DNA of 46,290 nucleotides, from positions 1 through 46,290 of the forward strand of contig PMBY01000509.1 in NCBI GenBank assembly GCA_003153875.1. The letters run 5' to 3'. Numbering within the stretch: the stretch's first letter is position 1; each line of letters opens with the position of its first letter. This DNA comes from Myxococcales bacterium (GTDB lineage: Bacteria > Myxococcota > Polyangia > Fen-1088). Below, in pieces: positions 41,379 to 46,290 of this stretch. Below the pieces are notes generated by a model, which had not been told where the DNA came from, ran no database searches, and was given only the letters and a program-made list of their open reading frames with translations. The position numbers and the translations under genes were made by a program.

Positions 41379-44273
41379 ATGTTGCACCTTCGCTCGTCTC
41401 GTTCCGCCTTCTTGCCCCTCGGGGCGCTCGCCATCGCCGCGGCGCTTTCCGCCTGCGGCCAAAACAACCAACCCTCTGCAATGGGCTCGGCCGACGTGAG
41501 CGTGCAGGCGCTCAGCGCCGTTCCGCTCAGCCAGGTCACTGTCACGATCTCGGGCCCCTCTCTGTACGCGCCCAAGCCAGTGACCCTGTCGCCGCAAGGA
41601 TCGGGGGGAAGCTACGGCGCTCTCATTTCCTCGCTGCCGGTCGGTAGCAACTACACGTTCACGGTCAGTGCCAGCGACACAAGCAACGTCCTGGCCTACG
41701 TCGGACAAGCGACCAACGTCGCTATCTTGCACAATCACGTGACCACGGTGGTCATCACCGCCCAACCGGCCAACCCGCCCGCACCCTTCGCGAACACCGT
41801 TCCCATCATTGATTCGCTGGTCGTGTCGTCCACCAACGTGGCACCCGGTGAAAGCATCACCGCCAAGGTCCAGGCCGAAGACCTCGATGCCGGCGACAGC
41901 ATCACCTTCGCCTGGTCGGGTAGCCCCGCGGTAGGCAGCTTCTCGGCAGCCACCGCCGCCACCACGACCTGGACCGCGCCTGCCACCGAGGGCGACGTCA
42001 CACTCACCATCAGCGTGACGGACACTCATGGCGCTGTCACGGCGGCTTCCATTGTGATCCACGTGTCCAACGCCAATGGCACAGGCCAGGCCGACGTCAA
42101 TGTCAAGTTCAACAACTGGCCGGTAATCAGCGATGTCAGCGCCACGCCCGGATGGATCACGCGCGGCACGCCCACGGCGCTGTCGGTGACGGCCAGCGAC
42201 TCGGACCACGACACGCTCACCTACCTGTGGAGCACCGGCACGACCTGCACTGCGGGGAGCTTCACGAGCACGACTTCGGCCACGCCTTCCTTCACGCTGC
42301 CGGTTTCTGCGACCGACACGTACTGCGAGTTCGACGTGGCGGTCAGCGACGGCCACGGCGGAACCAGCCACGGCACCGTCTACCTTCCAGTGGGAGCGCC
42401 CGTGTCGATCGTTGCCCCGGCTATCGTCGACGCCGCGCAATCAGCGTTGGTGGTTGATCCGTCCGAAACGGTTTCTCTCTCTGTCGAGGCGATGGACCCG
42501 CAAGCCAGCGCCATGACTTTCGTGTGGTCGGCCTCGGCGGGCTCGCTCTCCGGGCAGTCCGACACAGCCACCACCTCGCAAGTCACCCTGACCGCGCCCG
42601 CCATTGGGTTGACTGACCTGGTTGTGTCCGTGGTTGTGACCGACGCGGTCGGCGCCAGCAAGAAGTACGACTTCTCGGTGCACACGGCAGCCCTGGCCAG
42701 CGTCTGCACGCCGCCTGCTTCCACGGCGTGGAAGTTCGGTCTCATGGGCGATACCCAGTGGACGCTGACCACGGATCCCGCGGGTCAGAACCCGAATCGA
42801 GTGTCGGTGTCAATCATCAACGAGCTCAACCCGAAGTTCATCGACGCCGGCGTCAAGTTCGTCATCCAAGTGGGTGACCTGACCGACAACGGCAATGACG
42901 CCGACGAGATCGTGCGCGCCAACGCGGCCCAGGCGCTCTACACCGCGGGCATCGGATTCTTCCCGATGCGTGGCAACCACGAAACCTATGGCGCCCCGGC
43001 TAACAGCTACTCCATCCCGGTGCTGCAGACGAACTACCCACAGACACGCGGCTTGAGCCAGACCTTCGGCGCCACCAACTTCAGCAGCCCGACTTCGGTT
43101 AGCGCGGATCTGGATGGCATGACTTACTCGTTCGACTACAACAACGCCCGCTTCGTTATCCTGGACACCTGGGCCACGCCCAGCAAGCGAGTCGACGCCG
43201 CTGGCTACTACTATGGCTACTCGATCGCCGAGCAACAGGCCTGGATCAGCAGCAGGCTCGATCTCAGCACGCGCGGCACCGACCATGCCTTCGTGCTTTC
43301 GCACCAGCCCCTCATCGCGGAGAACCACCAGGACGCAATGTTCCAGGGCTACACGAACGCCAATCTGGACATGCAGAATGCATTCTTCGCCAGCCTGCAG
43401 AACAACAACGTCAAGTACTTCATGAGCGGCCACGACCACGTGGACCAGCGCTCGATCATCGCCAGCCCCGACGGACTGTCCAAGGTACAGGAGCTCATCT
43501 GCGCATCGAACAGCAGCAAGTTCTACACACCCCAGGCCCTTACCAGCGCCAACTGGTTCGGACAGAAGGTGCGCGAGACTTCCGTGGCGCAAGAGCTCTA
43601 CACGGTTGGCTACTACATCTACACGGTGGACGGACCGCGCGTGACGGTGGACTACTACTCCGACACCCACGGCAACTGGAAGTCGGACGTCAACTATCCC
43701 AACGGGGCCGGCCTGGCTGACACCGGGATCACGCCGACCTTCAGCTTCGTCAAGAAGCAGACCTGGGGCTACAGCGTGAACGGAACGGAGTTCCTGGTTG
43801 CCGAGGGCGCTTCCTACCCCACCACGCCTTTCACCTTCTCCGGCACCACGGCGCAGATCCTCGCCGGCACGAATGCCAGCACGGTCACGGACTACACCGG
43901 CCGCGCGCTTACCAAGGCCGTGGACATCGGTTGGGACGTCGCCACCTGCGCCACTGCCAGCGCCATCATGTCCCTGTGGGGTACCGCGGATGTGGGCGCG
44001 GCCAGCGGCGACACCGTCGCCCTGTCCATGTCCTTCAATCGCAACAGCGTCACGGATGCCACGCTGGTCAGCGGCAGCTTTGGTCTGGCCACGCAGGATA
44101 GCGCTGGCAACTGGACCAACGCCGTAACGCAGAACGTGGGTGGAACGCCGAACTTCGTGTTCGGCCCCTGGAACGCGAGCTACACGCTTGGCACCTACGG
44201 CGTCGACCCCGACAGCAACACCGTGTGGGCCGTGGTGAACCACGCCGGGCGCTTCGCGGCCGCGCAGTTCTAA
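41379..44273 (+). CDS. Lipoprotein with Ig-like domains and metallophosphoesterase domain
   Basis: GGGAGG precedes ATG 41379, which I take as the start. The 964-aa product has a lipobox LSAC (Cys26), a beta domain and Ig-like domains to residue ~445, then a calcineurin-like metallophosphoesterase core. Its motifs are in order: GDTQW near 457, GDLTDNG near 499, GNHE near 531, SHQP near 641 and SGHDH near 684. These are the metal-binding and catalytic residues of the superfamily. About 250 C-terminal residues look beta-rich. It is likely an outer-membrane phosphatase or phosphodiesterase acting outside the cytoplasm; the substrate is unknown. The Ig block is the one found in the neighbouring propeller lipoproteins. 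Confidence 0.88.
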   Translation: MLHLRSSRSAFLPLGALAIAAALSACGQNNQPSAMGSADVSVQALSAVPLSQVTVTISGPSLYAPKPVTLSPQGSGGSYGALISSLPVGSNYTFTVSASDTSNVLAYVGQATNVAILHNHVTTVVITAQPANPPAPFANTVPIIDSLVVSSTNVAPGESITAKVQAEDLDAGDSITFAWSGSPAVGSFSAATAATTTWTAPATEGDVTLTISVTDTHGAVTAASIVIHVSNANGTGQADVNVKFNNWPVISDVSATPGWITRGTPTALSVTASDSDHDTLTYLWSTGTTCTAGSFTSTTSATPSFTLPVSATDTYCEFDVAVSDGHGGTSHGTVYLPVGAPVSIVAPAIVDAAQSALVVDPSETVSLSVEAMDPQASAMTFVWSASAGSLSGQSDTATTSQVTLTAPAIGLTDLVVSVVVTDAVGASKKYDFSVHTAALASVCTPPASTAWKFGLMGDTQWTLTTDPAGQNPNRVSVSIINELNPKFIDAGVKFVIQVGDLTDNGNDADEIVRANAAQALYTAGIGFFPMRGNHETYGAPANSYSIPVLQTNYPQTRGLSQTFGATNFSSPTSVSADLDGMTYSFDYNNARFVILDTWATPSKRVDAAGYYYGYSIAEQQAWISSRLDLSTRGTDHAFVLSHQPLIAENHQDAMFQGYTNANLDMQNAFFASLQNNNVKYFMSGHDHVDQRSIIASPDGLSKVQELICASNSSKFYTPQALTSANWFGQKVRETSVAQELYTVGYYIYTVDGPRVTVDYYSDTHGNWKSDVNYPNGAGLADTGITPTFSFVKKQTWGYSVNGTEFLVAEGASYPTTPFTFSGTTAQILAGTNASTVTDYTGRALTKAVDIGWDVATCATASAIMSLWGTADVGAASGDTVALSMSFNRNSVTDATLVSGSFGLATQDSAGNWTNAVTQNVGGTPNFVFGPWNASYTLGTYGVDPDSNTVWAVVNHAGRFAAAQF

Positions 44274-44307
44274 CTAGCCACAGCGGCAGCTAGCCCAAGT
44301 ACCCAGC

Positions 44308-44341
44308 GCGGCCCTGGCGCCTTCACCGGTGCCAGGGCCGC
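44308..44341 (+). terminator. Hairpin terminator after the phosphoesterase gene
   Basis: A 14-bp GC-rich stem with one G-U pair (44308-44321 with 44328-44341) encloses a 6-base loop and is followed by ATTCATTATT. It starts 35 bp after the stop. Confidence 0.75.
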
Positions 44342-44421
44342 ATTCATTATTGCAGCGCTCTACCAGCGGCTGGGTATAGGGATCTCAGCGAACGATAGGT
44401 GCGGTTCCCCAATTGCGCCGC

Positions 44422-44868
44422 TCAATTCGCGCTTTCGGTTCGTACGTCCAGCCGCGAGCAACACGAAGCTGCTCGAGAACGTTGGCCCCGAACAGGATCG
44501 GAGCGGCAGTCGCGCCGATCCATCGTCCTATTCCTATTGCCGACGTTGGCCACGATGGATGAAATGCCGATGATGTCGTAGTGGTGGCTCGCGATCTCGT
44601 GTTCGAAGATCTCCAGCGTCGGAAAATCAAGCAGCGTGCAAGGCGCCGAGATATTTGACTGGATCAGCCGGATTCCCAGCGATGGATGAAACACCCGAAG
44701 CGAGAAAGAACCTTGCTCGCGCGTGACTTGATTGTGAAAGAGCTCCATTGGGTTGATGGCACGGCTGCCGTATTCATCGTCTTGACAGTACGGGCCGAAC
44801 ACCGACGACAGGAGCACACGCGCGCCATTGCGCGTAGGTAGATTGAAGCAGCCTTCTTCCACTGCCAT
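44422..44868 (-). pseudogene. Truncated N-terminus of a B12-binding/radical-SAM protein
   Basis: From ATG 44868 (44892 is an alternative) the frame gives ARVLLSSVFGPYCQDDEYG, ELFHNQVTREQGSFSLRVFHPS and a HYDIIGISSIVANVG strand. These resemble the N-terminal cobalamin-binding domain of B12-dependent radical-SAM enzymes. After about 120 residues the match stops: the remaining ~28 residues are Arg/Ser-rich and unlike the family, and the CxxxCxxC radical-SAM core (expected ~200-300 residues later) is absent. No other minus-strand frame downstream restores it. I read it as a remnant; a short functional protein cannot be excluded. The gene points toward the end of the phosphoesterase gene. Confidence 0.6.
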
Positions 44869-44892
44869 TTCGCGATTCTCCCGAATTTGCAT

Positions 44893-45294
44893 TTATGTCA
44901 CGTTCACGGCCGGCGCTGCGTGATATGTGTTACCCGTCTGGCCATCGGGCCTCTGAGGTGGTGGGGAGCCATTCCGTGCCAGGGGTCGAGAGATCACTTC
45001 ATGCAAGATACAAGAATGGCGCTGCTCACAGTTGGGATTTCGATATTGTCAGCAAGTCAGGCTTTCGCGGTTCTGCCCACAAGCGTGCACCGTGCTGAAC
45101 ACATCCACGATGCCGCTGCCCGAAAGCGGACGTGAGGCCTATGCGGTGAAGCACATGGGGTGCAGCGACCCCAACGATTGCAACCACGCTGCGGCTTGGA
45201 AACCGGTGGCGCGGATGAGCGCATGGCGACCCCCATGGACTTGCCTACGCCCGCGCGCTAGGACTCCTGGCATACTTCGAGAACTGATTTGGCG
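44893..45294. other. 402-bp region with no secure gene
   Basis: It lies between the divergent truncated radical-SAM gene and the methyltransferase. It contains only a weak secreted-peptide reading frame (45001-45135). No PHO-type array, tRNA or clear hairpin was found. Confidence 0.5.
45001..45135 (+). CDS. Possible small secreted peptide (uncertain)
   Basis: ATG 45001 (GAGAG upstream) opens a 44-aa frame with MALLTVGISILSASQAFA, which looks like a signal peptide with an AFA cut site, followed by about 20 residues of no known type. An overlapping frame continues in a Cys-containing peptide (VKHMGCSDPNDCNHAA), so this may be the remains of a frameshifted gene. Chance is also possible. Confidence 0.2.
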   Translation: MQDTRMALLTVGISILSASQAFAVLPTSVHRAEHIHDAAARKRT

Positions 45295-46110
45295 ATGAGC
45301 AGTCCCACCTACTTCATGGAAAGCGAGGAGGAGTCCCTCCGGCTGGACATCAAGACCGACCCCGGAGCGGTCGAGGAGCAGGCCCGCTGGGCCGGCGTCG
45401 TTCCAGGCATGCGGGTGGTCGACCTGGGCTGCGGCGCTGGCAAGACGACCCAGATCCTGAACCGCCTCGCGCAGCCAAGAGGCGAGGTGGTGGGGATCGA
45501 CCAGTCGCAGCCGCGAATCGACTACGCGGTGGAGCACTACTCCGAGACAGGCATCTTGTACGCCCTCAGAGACGCTCGTGGATCGCTCTCCGATCTGGGT
45601 CGGTTCGATCTTGTGTGGATTCGCTTTTTGCTCGAGTACTACGGGCAACTGTCTTACGGAATCGCAAAGAACGCCTATCAACTCCTGAATCCGGGCGGTA
45701 CCATCTGCCTGCTCGATCTCGATCACAACTGCCTGGGGCACTTCGGCGGGTCCGAGCGTCTGGAAAGAACCATGCGGAAGATGGTGCTCGCCACGCAGAA
45801 GCAATACGATTTCGATCCCTTTGTCGGCAGAAAGCTCTACGCCTACCTGTACGACCTGGGATGCGTCGACATCGAGGTGCGGATGTCGGCCCATCACCTC
45901 ATATACGGGGAGTTGTCCGAAACCGACCGCTTCAACTGGCTGTCCAAGGCCGAGGCGGCGCGGAATTCTCCGGGGCTCTTCGCGGACGACTACCCAGGCG
46001 GATATGAGGAGTTCCACCTCGAGCTCTGCGCCTACCTCGAGCACCCCAGGCGGTTCATCTACACGCCCCTCATCATGTGCAAGGGAAAGAAACCTAGCGC
46101 TGGGAGATGA
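45295..46110 (+). CDS. Class I SAM-dependent methyltransferase
   Basis: ATG 45295 is preferred over the in-frame TTG at 45289. The 271-aa product has SAM motif I VVDLGCGAGKTTQ (residues ~41-53), an acidic GIDQSQPRIDYA strand end (motif II), a DARGSLSDLGRFDLVWIRFLLEY motif IV region quoted by its parts DLVW and LLEY, and a LLNPGGTICLLDLD motif after it. This is a Methyltransf_25/11-type fold. The ~80-residue C-terminal extension (YGELSETDRFNWLSKAEAAR) is probably a substrate lid. The substrate cannot be told. No operon partner is visible. Confidence 0.85.
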   Translation: MSSPTYFMESEEESLRLDIKTDPGAVEEQARWAGVVPGMRVVDLGCGAGKTTQILNRLAQPRGEVVGIDQSQPRIDYAVEHYSETGILYALRDARGSLSDLGRFDLVWIRFLLEYYGQLSYGIAKNAYQLLNPGGTICLLDLDHNCLGHFGGSERLERTMRKMVLATQKQYDFDPFVGRKLYAYLYDLGCVDIEVRMSAHHLIYGELSETDRFNWLSKAEAARNSPGLFADDYPGGYEEFHLELCAYLEHPRRFIYTPLIMCKGKKPSAGR

Positions 46111-46125
46111 TCCGGCCTACCCACA

Positions 46126-46290
46126 TCAGGCGATCCGCAGCGCGGCCGGCGTCTTCGGTGCCGGAGTCTCTTCGGACGGCTGCACTGAGACCGGGGCCTT
46201 GAGTTCGAGCTGCGCGGGATAGGCTCGCTCGTAGTAGCGCAGGAAAGCGTCCACCAGGTGGGGCTCGAAGCTCTTGCCCGCCTCGCGCTT
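46126..46290 (-). CDS. C-terminus of an HD-GYP protein (5' part outside window)
   Basis: The minus strand is open from the right edge to a TGA at 46126 and gives 54 residues. REAGKSFEPHLVDAFLRYY is the usual last helix of HD-GYP domains, followed by a Pro/Glu/Thr tail. The upstream (right) part should carry the HD and GYP motifs. It converges with the methyltransferase gene. Confidence 0.7.
   Translation of the reverse strand, partial: KREAGKSFEPHLVDAFLRYYERAYPAQLELKAPVSVQPSEETPAPKTPAALRIA

Overview
The window is high-GC, gene-dense DNA that looks like a myxobacterium-type genome (Myxococcota, probably Polyangia). The reasons are family-level: Cys-acylated lipoproteins with Gly/Thr/Asp-Ala linkers, a matrixin-type protease with a MYXO-CTERM-like tail, RCC1-like lipoproteins, a TPR protein with the usual single-TM C-terminus, and a TonB-domain/TonB-receptor fusion. 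No rRNA, tRNA, CRISPR array, transposase or integrase was seen.

Layout. 1-13.2 kb: the end of a zinc protease, two TMTC-like polytopic/TPR proteins and a third polytopic protein (all possible GT-C-fold glycosyltransferases), and three consecutive SBBP-like beta-propeller lipoproteins. 13.3-19.4 kb: an Ig-like lipoprotein, a stand-alone AAA/DUF4143 ATPase with a palindromic promoter, and a tightly packed minus-strand operon (TPR protein, RCC1 lipoprotein, Ig-like lipoprotein). 19.7-33.4 kb: a PstS-like binding protein, a 1153-aa mosaic lipoprotein, then a six-gene operon of a second PstS-like protein, a small lipoprotein, an OprP-like porin, a DUF2135-like lipoprotein, a TonB-dependent receptor and another lipoprotein. 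33.5-44.3 kb: a giant Ig/Cys-rich/14-repeat RCC1 lipoprotein, a hybrid histidine kinase overlapping an HD-GYP response regulator, and an Ig-like lipoprotein with a metallophosphoesterase domain. 44.4-46.3 kb: a truncated radical-SAM/B12 gene, a methyltransferase, and the C-terminus of another HD-GYP protein running in from the right edge.

Two themes tie the region together. First, a lipoprotein family is built by shuffling a few modules: an N-terminal Ig-like block, Cys-rich blocks, and a C-terminal SBBP propeller, RCC1 propeller or phosphoesterase. One propeller segment is about 92% identical at the DNA level between two genes. Second, several intergenic regions carry 7-bp half-sites close to YYGTCRC at 11-bp steps, which is the architecture of a PhoB/PHO box. 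They lie in front of the PstS-like genes, the porin/TonB operon, the phosphoesterase lipoprotein, the kinase and other lipoproteins. My inference is that this is a phosphate-starvation (Pho-type) surface and uptake island. Pho control and phosphate specificity are not proven by the sequence.
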